From NCBI GenBank assembly GCA_017399535.1, contig JAFQBX010000003.1:1-39575 (forward strand): DNA of 39,575 nt, written 5' to 3'. The first letter of the stretch is position 1. Each line of letters begins with the position of its first letter. Below are positions 1-6,827 of the stretch, piece after piece. Below the pieces are notes generated by a model. The model was not told the origin of the DNA. It made no database searches and saw only the letters and a program-made list of their open reading frames with translations. A program made the translations under genes and the position numbers. The stretch comes from Clostridia bacterium. GTDB taxonomy: Bacteria > Bacillota > Clostridia > Oscillospirales > Acutalibacteraceae.

Positions 1-2
1 CG

Positions 3-782
3 AACATCTTATGTGGTCAAACTGACGCTCCCATCTCCTTGACTGAGTCGCCTAAAGCGGACCGTAATTTCATCCTGTGGACGCTGATTCCTTATATAGC
101 AGCTTGGTCCGGTGAAAAACTGATGGATGAGAGCATTTCTTTTGAAGAGGTTGCCACGATCCGTCCGGATGGTGCTCATAATATCTATCACGCGTCTGTA
201 GTGCCGGATGAAATGGTTCTTCCTGATGACTATGTTTATATGAGAAACTGGTGCGGTCCTATGTGGAATAAGGGCGATTACCAGATGATGTGGCAAATTG
301 ATTCGGAATGGTCTGACAGAGCTCCGGTAAAAGAGCGAAACATCCCTGAAGAACAAGAGCGAACAATTACTCTCCTGAATTGGGAAAAACACAATTTGCT
401 CTCTAAGCACGATTACGCATGGCTTGCAGAACGTGGTTATATCAAAACCAATGGCGATTATGACGGACACTTCAAATCCGCATGGCAAATCGTGGTTTTG
501 GCAAGCAATGAAATTCGTGATAAACTTCTTGCTATCGGCGAGCGAATCAAGGTAAAGTATCAGACTGAGTTTGATGCGCTGAAGGCGCCTTATGCCGAGG
601 CTGTACTGGAATCGGTTCCTGCACACCTTAGAAAGATTAAAACGTATGAATTGCAGTTTGTATTCCACGCTGACGGATGGTTCCTGGTACACTGTATCAC
701 AGCGCTCCTGAAGAACGGCAAACTGAAGGAGCCTACCGAAGGCCAGAGAAAATCCTTAACCACACTGATTGCCAATGTATAA
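3..782 (+). CDS. Unrecognised protein, 5' end outside window
   Basis: The frame is open from the first bases of the window to a TAA at 780-782, so the gene starts upstream. A TTG at 39 is in frame, but it has no ribosome binding site and the reading frame continues before it. About 260 residues are visible. They are soluble, rich in Trp and Tyr and mixed alpha/beta in character, with no signal peptide or membrane segment. Aromatic-rich stretches include YVYMRNWCGPMW and YQMMWQIDSEW. I do not recognise the family. The ending (LLKNGKLKEPTEGQRKSLTTL) looks like the C-terminus of a regulatory or sensor protein, but that is only an impression. Codon use looks slightly different from the genes after 3 kb. 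A strong hairpin at 876-909 probably ends the transcript. Confidence 0.7.
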   Translation, partial: NILCGQTDAPISLTESPKADRNFILWTLIPYIAAWSGEKLMDESISFEEVATIRPDGAHNIYHASVVPDEMVLPDDYVYMRNWCGPMWNKGDYQMMWQIDSEWSDRAPVKERNIPEEQERTITLLNWEKHNLLSKHDYAWLAERGYIKTNGDYDGHFKSAWQIVVLASNEIRDKLLAIGERIKVKYQTEFDALKAPYAEAVLESVPAHLRKIKTYELQFVFHADGWFLVHCITALLKNGKLKEPTEGQRKSLTTLIANV

Positions 783-875
783 GCAAAGCCTTTTGCGAAT
801 GATCATGATTAATATGTGAGGGTTTAAAGTCATACGAAAACCGGAAGAAATATCTATTTTGTAGCCAATAGCCAG

Positions 876-910
876 AAAACGACAGATTCCGACAGGAATC
901 TGTCGTTTTC
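876..910. terminator. Perfect 15-bp stem-loop terminator
   Basis: Arms at 876-890 and 895-909 are perfect complements with a 4-nt loop. The outer pairs are A/T, so the stem has an A-run on one side and a T-run on the other and can work in both directions. It lies 94 bp after the stop of the first gene and is its probable terminator. It also sits directly beside the mini-hairpin array. Confidence 0.7.
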
Positions 911-1084
911 AGTTATATTCGCCTTACGGCGAGTTATATTGGCTGCGCCAGTTATATTTGCTTCGCAAGTGATATTGGGCTTCGCCCAGTTTTGGAGGCG
1001 AATATAATATCACTGAAACCGCAGGTTTCAATACCACTTTCTCGAAGAGAAAATATCACTCCGTCGTAGACGGAATATCACTTA
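911..1084. repeat. Array of mini-hairpins separated by an 8-bp box
   Basis: Four copies of G-T-(T/G)-A-T-A-T-T start at 912, 933, 951 and 969. Four inverted copies (A-A-T-A-[TC]-C-A-C) start at 1006, 1030, 1052 and 1074. Between the boxes lie short perfect or near-perfect palindromes with 1-4 nt loops, for example GGGCTTCGCCC, GAAACCGCAGGTTTC and CCGTCGTAGACGG. An 11-bp arm at 913-923 is the exact complement of 996-1006 and encloses boxes 2 to 4. No gene is visible inside. It resembles interspersed REP/MITE-like intergenic elements of Clostridia, which I infer from architecture only. Confidence 0.75.
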
Positions 1085-1157
1085 AAACTAACGGTTATGT
1101 AAGAGTTCAAAGTCATACGCAGATCTGCCGAAAATATCTTTTTTGTAGCCCATAGCC

Positions 1158-1205
1158 ATATCAAAAAGCCGCGGTACATAAATTCGTATCGCGGCTCTTT
1201 GATAT
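1158..1205 (-). terminator. Terminator hairpin for the EF-hand gene
   Basis: The outer arms ATATCAAA and TTTGATAT and the inner arms GCCGCG and CGCGGC form a long imperfect stem. Read on the minus strand, the inner stem is followed by TTTTTGATAT. It lies about 55 bp past the stop of the minus-strand EF-hand gene. Confidence 0.6.
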
Positions 1206-1259
1206 GGTTCAAGGTGAACAAAAACACAACCTTACCCAGAGGATATATCCTTTTTCCTC

Positions 1260-1484
1260 TCAAAAATCGAAGCAATCGGCATCAAATCCTGCGTCCTCTA
1301 ATGCTTCGGCACGCTCGTCATCGTCCATTAGCGAAAGTTCATCTACGTCAAGTCCCGCCAATTCAAGCTCATTTTGCTCACAGGATTCAACCATGTCCAT
1401 AAACATACCGAACTCCGCCGCCTTTTCGAAAGAATCAAGTTTACCATCGCCATCGAAATCAAATAAATCACCGAATATTCCCAT
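1260..1484 (-). CDS. Small EF-hand calcium-binding-like protein, 74 aa
   Basis: The protein starts MGIFGDLFDFDGDGKLDSFE. The segment D-F-D-G-D-G-K-L-D-S-F-E (about residues 9-20) fits the 12-residue EF-hand loop, with acidic residues at 1, 3, 5, 9 and 12 and Gly at 6. The rest is strongly acidic, predicted helical and ends in DADCFDF. There is no signal peptide, so it is probably cytoplasmic. Calcium binding is inferred from the loop, and the cellular role is unknown. The chosen ATG has AAGGAG 6 bases upstream. An in-frame ATG at 1547 also has a good site (GGGGAG) and would add 21 residues rich in basic and hydrophobic amino acids. I prefer the short form because the family normally starts just before the EF loop. 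Confidence 0.7.
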   Translation of the reverse strand: MGIFGDLFDFDGDGKLDSFEKAAEFGMFMDMVESCEQNELELAGLDVDELSLMDDDERAEALEDAGFDADCFDF

Positions 1485-1661
1485 AAAATTCTCCTTAACT
1501 TTTTTCACATACCGAGAAAGCTGAGAGCGGCATAAAACAAAAAACATTTCAAACTCCCCTTCTTCTGATTACTGTGATTATATTATATAAGATTAGCAGT
1601 CCCATAAATCGTACAGTAAGCGGCGATTTTAATAAATTTTATTATCGGTTGCCTTTTGGCA

Positions 1662-1690
1662 TTGTGAAACACAAAATATTATGCTACAAT
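1662..1690 (+). promoter_or_regulatory. Promoter of the glycosyltransferase gene
   Basis: TTGTGA (1662-1667), a 17-bp spacer and TACAAT (1685-1690). It lies 27 bp upstream of the chosen start codon, in AT-rich DNA. Confidence 0.55.
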
Positions 1691-1717
1691 AAATTAAAAA
1701 CTGTAACGGAGATGCAA

Positions 1718-2728
1718 ATGGATACTAACAACAAATCTGTATCGATAATTATTCCGGCTTATAACCGTCAGAACGTAATCGAAGAGTGTATCAACTCTGT
1801 TTTATCGCAAAGCTATGAAAACTTTGAGATAATAATAATCGACGACGGCTCAACCGACAACACCGTAGAAATATGCCGACAGGCAGCGGCAAAGGATGAT
1901 AGAATAAAAATCCTTTTTGGCACACATGGAGGGGTTTCTTCCGCACGAAATAAAGGTCTGGACGCCGCAAAGGGTGAATACATCTTCTTTTTAGACAGTG
2001 ACGATATTATTCACCCGAAGCTACTAGAAACACTTGTTTGCGGACTCGAAAAAAATCACGCATCTATGACGGGTACAAAATCGCGAAACTGCCCACAGCA
2101 GTATTGGCACAAAGTACGGGATAAATTTTTACAGGATTCAACACCTGCCGAAACAACCTTTCACGAACATAACCAAGCTTTGCGGAGTTTCTTTTATGGG
2201 CAGTCCCCCTTTGACGTAATGAGCGGAACGATGATGAGACGGGATTTAATCGGCGATACTCGGTATAAAACCGACCTTTTTATAGGCGAGGATTTTTATT
2301 TTATATACGAAAATCTGGTGAAAGGGGCAAACGCCGTCTTTTTAAAACAGCAGTGGTGCCTCAATAGAATTCACGATAACAACACGTCGTGGCAATATGA
2401 TTTTGACGCCTTTTGGTCGCGATTCCACCGCCGAGAATTAGTGTGGAAAAACGAAGAATCACTCGGGCGAGACGAATACGCCAACCTGCAAAAAAACGAT
2501 GCGTTCGGCTGTTTTATCCGCTGTTTTCAGCAACAAAAGCCACACAGCGCAGACGTCAAAAAGATGAGAAAAACGCTAAAAAAGTACAAGAAAATCGTTT
2601 ATCCCGTTTTAAGCGGAAGGAACAAGACGCTTTACTTTTTGGCATTATATTTTCCCGGGTTGCTGTCACTGTACTTTAAAACAATCAACCTTTTGCAGAA
2701 AATTAAAAAGCGTGTCAAAGGGGAATAA
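1718..2728 (+). CDS. Family 2 glycosyltransferase, 336 aa
   Basis: This is a GT-A fold sugar transferase that uses a nucleotide sugar, probably at the inner face of the membrane for a cell-surface glycan. The N-terminal domain shows SIIIPAYNR (about 9-17), the nucleotide-binding IDDGSTDNT (41-49), an ARNKGLD motif (77-82) and FFLDSDD (90-96) with the metal-binding DxD. The C-terminal 120 residues are variable and basic, ending with a hydrophobic stretch (LYFLALYFPGLLSLYF) that may contact the membrane. I chose the ATG at 1718 because GGAG precedes it by 6 bases; the ATG at 1712 overlaps that site. The gene is single, with its own promoter and terminator and no glycan cluster beside it, so donor and acceptor cannot be named. 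Confidence 0.85.
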   Translation: MDTNNKSVSIIIPAYNRQNVIEECINSVLSQSYENFEIIIIDDGSTDNTVEICRQAAAKDDRIKILFGTHGGVSSARNKGLDAAKGEYIFFLDSDDIIHPKLLETLVCGLEKNHASMTGTKSRNCPQQYWHKVRDKFLQDSTPAETTFHEHNQALRSFFYGQSPFDVMSGTMMRRDLIGDTRYKTDLFIGEDFYFIYENLVKGANAVFLKQQWCLNRIHDNNTSWQYDFDAFWSRFHRRELVWKNEESLGRDEYANLQKNDAFGCFIRCFQQQKPHSADVKKMRKTLKKYKKIVYPVLSGRNKTLYFLALYFPGLLSLYFKTINLLQKIKKRVKGE

Positions 2729-2753
2729 AATTTTCTACATACTAAATGTAGTG

Positions 2754-2787
2754 AAGCCGACGAGAAAATGCTCGTCGGCTTTTGTTT
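2754..2787 (+). terminator. Terminator after the glycosyltransferase gene
   Basis: The arms AAGCCGACGAG and CTCGTCGGCTT form an 11-bp perfect stem with a 6-nt loop, followed by TTGTTTGTTTT. A smaller hairpin (CTACAT/ATGTAG) lies just before it at 2736-2751. Confidence 0.8.
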
Positions 2788-2796
2788 GTTTTCGTG

Positions 2797-3462
2797 TCAC
2801 CAAATGAATGGTATTATTCTGTATTTCACCTTTTTTGTGTATTCCGCATAGCCGTCGAGTTGGGCGGTGAGAATCTTTTCCTCATTTTTGATACGGACGG
2901 CTATGATAAACGGATAAGCCGAAAATACGACAAAGCCATACCACGAGCCAAGAATAAGCGGTATCATTAAAAAGAGTAAAACGGTCGCCATATACATCGG
3001 GTGACGGACAATCCCGTACAGTCCCGTGTCGATAACCTTTTGCCCATCCTGCACCGCTATCGTGCGAGAAAGATAGGCGTTTTCGCGCATTACCTCGGCG
3101 TAAATTACGTAAGATAAAAGGAACAAAACCGATGCCGTTATGACAACCGCCGTCGGCACCTTTGACCAGCCGAAGCGAAAATCAAGCCCCGACACGACAA
3201 ATCCTGCAATAAAAATCAGCGCTGAAAACGCTACTACGCCCTTTTGCGTCGATTCCTTTTCCTTGCCGTCGAGTCGCTTTTTGAGAAGCTTCGGCGCCTT
3301 GAAAAGTAAAATGACACCTAGCAAAAGCATCGGGATAAATAAAAGCGCGATAAAGATCCACGCGCCCGAAAACCTTACCGTTCCTGCGGGGACAAAAAGC
3401 AGCATTCCCACGAGAATTAAGCCCATTATAAATTTTATCAGTGCGTTGAATATCAGTTTCAT
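2797..3462 (-). CDS. Isoprenylcysteine methyltransferase-like membrane protein
   Basis: This 221-aa polytopic protein belongs to the ICMT/PEMT-like methyltransferase superfamily. Five to six hydrophobic segments are visible (about 1-25, 28-52, 75-95, 105-122 and two between 150 and 190). The family signature is the C-terminal stretch YGIVRHPMYM, then NEEKIL and a short YAEYTKKVKYRIIPFIW tail, which in characterised relatives binds S-adenosylmethionine. Bacteria lack prenylated CaaX proteins, so the substrate is unknown. The start ATG at 3462 has GGAG 9 bases upstream; an in-frame upstream ATG adds 23 residues without a site. A promoter (TTGAGA/TATAAT) lies just upstream. Confidence 0.8.
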   Translation of the reverse strand: MKLIFNALIKFIMGLILVGMLLFVPAGTVRFSGAWIFIALLFIPMLLLGVILLFKAPKLLKKRLDGKEKESTQKGVVAFSALIFIAGFVVSGLDFRFGWSKVPTAVVITASVLFLLSYVIYAEVMRENAYLSRTIAVQDGQKVIDTGLYGIVRHPMYMATVLLFLMIPLILGSWYGFVVFSAYPFIIAVRIKNEEKILTAQLDGYAEYTKKVKYRIIPFIW

Positions 3463-3490
3463 CGACGTCAACTCCAAAAAATATATGTTG

Positions 3491-3519
3491 ATTATAGCAC
3501 CGAAACAACATTTTCTCAA
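3491..3519 (-). promoter_or_regulatory. Promoter of the ICMT-like gene
   Basis: On the minus strand: TTGAGA (3519-3514), a 17-bp spacer ending in TGC, and TATAAT (3496-3491). It is an extended -10 promoter. Confidence 0.65.
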
Positions 3520-3535
3520 CCACGCAATCATAAAA

Positions 3536-3582
3536 GCCCCTTACGTTCGGCAAAAGTCAGCCGTTTGCAAAGGGCTTTTTTA
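3536..3582 (-). terminator. Probable terminator after trxB
   Basis: On the minus strand AAAAAAGCCC and GGGCTTTT form the outer stem, with a smaller GGC/GCC pairing inside. It lies immediately after the trxB stop codon and can also act in the plus direction, where it is followed by TTTTTTAT. Confidence 0.5.
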
Positions 3583-4509
3583 TCAGTCGGAAAAATGCGC
3601 GAGATATTCCTCGGCATAATGAACGGCTACGGCTCCGTCAGCTACGGCAGTAACAACCTGACGAAGTGCCTTTGTGCGAACGTCACCGACGGCATATACT
3701 CCGTCGATATTCGTTTTTGTTGATTCGTCGGCTACGATATAGCCGTTTTTATCAATTTCGACTGCGTTGTTTAAAAATGAGGTGACAGGCATACGTCCAA
3801 TGCTGATAAATACTCCGTCACAGGCAATTTCGCGTAATTTTTCGTCCACCACGTTCTTTACCTTTACGCCGACAACTCTATCGTCAGCGATAAATTCCTC
3901 GACGACACTATTCCACACAAACTCCACGTTTTCCGCTTGAAGCAATGGCTCGTGATAGATTTTCGTTGCCTTTAAGGTATCGCGGCGGTGAACCAAATAC
4001 ACCTTTTTTACCAAACGGGAAAGATAGAGCGCATCAGCCGCGGCGGAGTTGCCGCCACCGACGACAACCACCGTTTTATCCTTGTAAAAGCGACCGTCAC
4101 AATGGGCACAATAATGTACTCCCCTGCCGATAAGTCGCTGTTCGTTGCTTATACCGAGCTCTCGGGGATTGGCTCCCGTTGCGATAACCACCGTTTTTGC
4201 CAAAAGTTCCTCCGACGAGGTTTTTACCCTCTTTATCTTATTAACAAGGTCGATACCCGTTACCTCTGCATATTTCGTCCTTGCTCCAAAGCGTTCTGCT
4301 CCCTGCTGCATTTTCATACCGAGGGTAAAGCCGTCAACCCCTTCGTCAAAGCCGGGGTAATTGTCGATATCTCCGGTGAGCGCCATTTGACCGCCGGCAG
4401 ACATTCTTTCGACCACGAGGGTATCAAGCCCTGCACGTGAAGCATATAATGCGGCTGTATAACCGGCAGGGCCTCCGCCGATGATAATCATATCATAAAT
4501 ATACTCCAT
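3583..4509 (-). CDS. trxB: Thioredoxin-disulfide reductase
   Basis: This flavoprotein moves electrons from NADPH through FAD to thioredoxin in the cytoplasm. The 308-aa length is typical. The FAD-binding GGGPAG lies at 11-16, the redox pair is C134-A-H-C137 in YCAHCDG, the NADPH-binding fold starts VVVVGGGNSAAAD (about 148), and the C-terminal FAD motif is GVYAVGDVR. The active site reads CAHC rather than the common CATC or CAVC. Two tandem ATGs are possible; I use the second (4509), which has AGGAG 7 bases away, against 4 for the first. It lies downstream of trxA on the same strand with a 147-bp structured spacer, so both may be made together and tuned separately. Confidence 0.95.
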   Translation of the reverse strand: MEYIYDMIIIGGGPAGYTAALYASRAGLDTLVVERMSAGGQMALTGDIDNYPGFDEGVDGFTLGMKMQQGAERFGARTKYAEVTGIDLVNKIKRVKTSSEELLAKTVVIATGANPRELGISNEQRLIGRGVHYCAHCDGRFYKDKTVVVVGGGNSAAADALYLSRLVKKVYLVHRRDTLKATKIYHEPLLQAENVEFVWNSVVEEFIADDRVVGVKVKNVVDEKLREIACDGVFISIGRMPVTSFLNNAVEIDKNGYIVADESTKTNIDGVYAVGDVRTKALRQVVTAVADGAVAVHYAEEYLAHFSD

Positions 4510-4551
4510 CATTTTTCTCCTAATCATGTTTTTTCAGTATCAAGGCGCGTA

Positions 4552-4580
4552 TTGAAAAAGATTGGTTGATGTGATACAAT
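4552..4580 (+). promoter_or_regulatory. Orphan plus-strand promoter in the trxA-trxB gap
   Basis: TTGAAA (4552-4557), a 17-bp spacer and TACAAT (4575-4580). It points against both trx genes. There is no plus-strand gene after it except a possible 6-codon frame (ATG at 4588). A transcript would begin in the stem-loop at 4593-4642 and run antisense to trxA. Confidence 0.5.
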
Positions 4581-4592
4581 TTATATATGTAC

Positions 4593-4642
4593 GGTCGTCA
4601 CGCGTAAGTTTGGCAAATACTCATAATCCGCGTGGCTTGACC
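4593..4642. other. Structured element between trxA and trxB
   Basis: Two collinear helices can form: GGTC (4593-4596) with GACC (4639-4642), and CACGCG (4599-4604) with CGCGTG (4629-4634), separated by a small asymmetric internal loop and closed by a 24-nt loop. The fold is possible on both strands. It may be an mRNA stabiliser or processing site between trxA and trxB, or the start of an antisense RNA. Confidence 0.45.
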
Positions 4643-4656
4643 AATTTCAAATACGA

Positions 4657-4965
4657 TTATCCCTCTAACATATCAAGGATTTGTTCCTTTGGTCTTGCCC
4701 CCGATGATTGAGAGAACACATTGCCGCCCTTCATCACGACGAGGGTCGGAATGGTTGTAACCGAAAAGCTCTCGGCAAGTTCGGGTTCATCGTCAACATT
4801 TATTTTTGCTACAAGGTACTGTGGATATTCCTCCGCTATTTCGTCAACAATGGGCGAAATCATACGGCAGGGACCGCACCAATCGGCATAAAAATCGAGG
4901 AGTACAGTTTTTTCGCTGTTTTTTACCTCGTGAAAGTTGTTTTGAGTTACTTTAAGCACTGACAT
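4657..4965 (-). CDS. trxA: Thioredoxin
   Basis: This small cytoplasmic disulfide reductase gives electrons to ribonucleotide reductase, peroxiredoxins and other targets and is recharged by TrxB. The 102-aa sequence has the full fold: FYADWCGPC with the active site W29-C30-G-P-C33, the INVDDEPELAE region, and the cis-proline in TTIPTLVVMKGG. The ATG at 4965 starts MSVLKV. A GTG two codons earlier is possible, but the AAGGGA site (about 10 bases from the ATG) sits only 4 bases from it. The gene lies upstream of trxB, and diverges from the metallopeptidase gene across about 90 bp that hold both promoters. Confidence 0.95.
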   Translation of the reverse strand: MSVLKVTQNNFHEVKNSEKTVLLDFYADWCGPCRMISPIVDEIAEEYPQYLVAKINVDDEPELAESFSVTTIPTLVVMKGGNVFSQSSGARPKEQILDMLEG

Positions 4966-5001
4966 AGCCACTACTTCCCTTCTTTTTTTATCGGTATCTT
5001 T

Positions 5002-5034
5002 ATTATAACCTTTAATCTTAAAATTTTCTACAAT
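5002..5034. promoter_or_regulatory. Divergent promoters, trxA and metallopeptidase
   Basis: The minus-strand -10 TATAAT (5007-5002) faces trxA. The plus-strand -10 TACAAT (5029-5034) faces the peptidase gene. Both -35 regions are poor matches, so an activator or extended contacts may be needed. The two promoters overlap. Confidence 0.45.
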
Positions 5035-5055
5035 AAATTAAGTTGGAGCAAAAAA

Positions 5056-5877
5056 ATGAGTAAAGAAAACGAAAAACTGCTATATGACTTTTTAAACACA
5101 CCGCTTGATAGCGGAAATGAAATATTCGAACGGTTTGCCGCTTTGGACGGGGCGATTTTGGGCAAGGGAGAAAAACCGCTTGAACGCTACGTTTATATTC
5201 CCGGCACGCGAAAGGACCGCGTGGTTCTGGTTGCTCATATCGACACCGTTTGGGATAAAAGCTATGATAAGCCCTTTTCCGAACCGCGTACAGTCGAATT
5301 TAAAGACGACCTTTTTTACAGTGGAAACGAAAACTGCGGCATCGGTGCCGACGACCGAGCAGGTTGCGCTATGCTATGGAAGATGAAGGACTGCGGTCAC
5401 AGCATTCTCATCGTCGATGGCGAAGAACACGGAAAGCTCGGCTCACAATATCTCAAAAAGTCAAATAAAAAGCTGTTTCGCGAACTGAATAAACACTGCT
5501 TTATGATTGAATTCGACTGGATAAGCACCGACCGCTGCCTGTATAACGGAGTCGATAACACCAAAAAGTTTAAGAATTATATAGAAAATTCGACCGGATT
5601 TATCGACAGTGAGAAAAAAGGCAGTACCGATCTGCAAATTCTTTGCCGAAAAATTTGCGGTGTGAATTTGGGTGTAGGATACCTGCGCCACCACACCAAC
5701 GGCGAGGTGCTTTCACTTTCGCGGTGGGAAAACACCTATGATAAAATAAGCGTTTTTTTACAGCAGCCGCAAATGCGCTTTTGCTCAAAGTTTTTGCCGC
5801 CCTACACTCGCATTATCAAAGGATATAGCAAAAAAATTCTATCAATGCTTAAAATATTACCTAACAAAAAGGGGTAA
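5056..5877 (+). CDS. M20/M28-like zinc metallopeptidase
   Basis: This is a cytoplasmic co-catalytic di-zinc aminopeptidase or deacylase of the M20/M28/M42 group, 273 aa. The metal ligands are visible in order: H61-x-D63 in AHIDTVW, D99/D100 in GIGADDRAG, the catalytic pair E123-E124 in DGEEHG, D154 in IEFDW, and the last histidine in RHHTNGE (about 212-213). All key residues are present, so it should be active. The substrate cannot be told from sequence. It is shorter than PepT or PepV because it lacks a clear lid (dimerisation) domain. Its GGAG lies 8 bases before the ATG. It ends 3 bp before rsmE and shares its mRNA; its last codons (AAAGGGG) supply the rsmE ribosome binding site. Confidence 0.8.
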   Translation: MSKENEKLLYDFLNTPLDSGNEIFERFAALDGAILGKGEKPLERYVYIPGTRKDRVVLVAHIDTVWDKSYDKPFSEPRTVEFKDDLFYSGNENCGIGADDRAGCAMLWKMKDCGHSILIVDGEEHGKLGSQYLKKSNKKLFRELNKHCFMIEFDWISTDRCLYNGVDNTKKFKNYIENSTGFIDSEKKGSTDLQILCRKICGVNLGVGYLRHHTNGEVLSLSRWENTYDKISVFLQQPQMRFCSKFLPPYTRIIKGYSKKILSMLKILPNKKG

Positions 5878-5880
5878 ACG

Positions 5881-6627
5881 ATGTATAATTTCTTTGTAAA
5901 CGACGATTGCAGACAGGGCGACCGATACGTCATTACGGGAGCCGACCATAATCATATAAAAAACGTACTGAGAATGAAGGTCGGCGACACCATTCTGATT
6001 AGTGCGAACGGTAAAAGTAACCTTTGCGAAATTGAAATAATCGATAACGACGAAATTGTCGCCCCGATTATTGAAGAAGATTATCAAAACACCGAGCTAC
6101 CGCTTCAAATCTACCTGTTTCAAGGGTTGCCAAAGAGCGACAAAATGGAGCTTATTATTCAAAAGGCGGTCGAGCTTGGGGTATATTCGATTACGCCGAT
6201 TGAAATGAAGCGCTGCATCGTAAAGCTCGACGATAAAAAGAAAAAGTCCAAGCAGACACGCTGGCAGGCAATTTCGGAAAGCGCCGCAAAGCAGAGCAAA
6301 CGCAACACGATACCCGAAATTAACGAAACAATTTCGTACAAGGCCGCGTTAAACGCCGCAAAAGAGCTGGATTTGTTGCTGGTTCCTTATGAAAACGAGG
6401 ACGGCATTTTATCCACAAAAGAGGCGTTAGCGAAGCTTAAAGAAGCTAAATCGGTTGGAATCATAATCGGGCCCGAGGGCGGCTTTGACGATGCCGAAAT
6501 CGAAGCGGCAAAGGATGCAGGCGGAAGGATAATTTCGCTCGGAAAGCGCATTTTGCGCACCGAAACCGCCGCAATAACCGCTGTCGGAATGTGTATGCTG
6601 TATACCGAAATGAGCGAAGCCGAATAG
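5881..6627 (+). CDS. rsmE: 16S rRNA m3U1498 methyltransferase RsmE
   Basis: This SPOUT-class methyltransferase methylates N3 of U1498 in helix 44 of 16S rRNA, using S-adenosylmethionine. The 248-aa length is normal. The N-terminal PUA-like domain contains the typical HIKNVLRMKVGD (24-36). The C-terminal knot domain shows QKAVELGV (94-101), ESAAKQSKR (133-141), IGPEGGF (196-202) and SLGKRILRTETA (219-230), which form the cofactor pocket. It follows the metallopeptidase gene by 3 bp and is probably translated from the same message. Its frequent partner prmA is not present here. Confidence 0.95.
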   Translation: MYNFFVNDDCRQGDRYVITGADHNHIKNVLRMKVGDTILISANGKSNLCEIEIIDNDEIVAPIIEEDYQNTELPLQIYLFQGLPKSDKMELIIQKAVELGVYSITPIEMKRCIVKLDDKKKKSKQTRWQAISESAAKQSKRNTIPEINETISYKAALNAAKELDLLLVPYENEDGILSTKEALAKLKEAKSVGIIIGPEGGFDDAEIEAAKDAGGRIISLGKRILRTETAAITAVGMCMLYTEMSEAE

Positions 6628-6680
6628 ATTAAAACACAAAAAACTGCCTATCTTAAGAGATGTACACTTGAGGACAGTAA

Positions 6681-6712
6681 AAAAGCTGTGTGGAAATTCC
6701 ACACAGCTTTTA
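6681..6712. terminator. Terminator after rsmE
   Basis: The arms AAAAGCTGTGTGG and CCACACAGCTTTT are perfect complements around AAATT. T-rich sequence follows on the plus strand and the A-run makes it usable in both directions. It can end both the rsmE transcript and the small minus-strand gene at 6828. Confidence 0.8.
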
Positions 6713-6738
6713 ATTTTGTCTCATACCTTGACAAGCAG

Positions 6739-6760
6739 GACATTTGGGCGCCCAAATGTC
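6739..6760. repeat. Perfect 22-bp palindrome
   Basis: The half-site GACATTTGGGC is followed directly by its exact complement. Weaker flanking arms (ACAAG/CTTGT) extend it. It has no T-run after it, so it is not a typical terminator. It could be a protein-binding site or a hairpin important for the surrounding unit. Confidence 0.7.
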
Positions 6761-6827
6761 ACTTGTTAGGAGAACCTAAGACCCTTATCTAAACAAATAT
6801 TATCTATTCGATAAATTGTAGTTTATC

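Larger units (their letters stand above)
811..1158 (+). repeat. Imperfect direct repeats flanking the hairpin array
   Basis: The stretch 811-874 recurs at 1094-1158 at roughly three-quarters identity. Shared blocks include AAAGTCATACG and TTTTGTAGCC followed by ATAGCCA. Each copy is followed by a strong stem-loop (876-909 and 1158-1205). The two copies bracket the mini-hairpin array. This suggests a duplicated gene-end segment or a repeat inserted within a repeat. Apart from these repeats and hairpins, the 477 bp between the first two genes hold nothing I can call. Confidence 0.6.

Noticed and set aside
911-1084. Possible CRISPR array
   Set aside because: Repeats are only 8 bp, switch orientation half-way, and the spacers are themselves palindromes. 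There are no cas genes.
1485-1547. 95-aa start for the EF-hand protein as the main form
   Set aside because: Although it has a good ribosome binding site, the extension is unlike the acidic domain and the internal start is closer to the EF loop as expected. I kept it as an alternative in the findings.
6739-6760. Integron attC site
   Set aside because: The palindrome lacks the conserved RYYYAAC and GTTRRRY core sites and no integrase is present.
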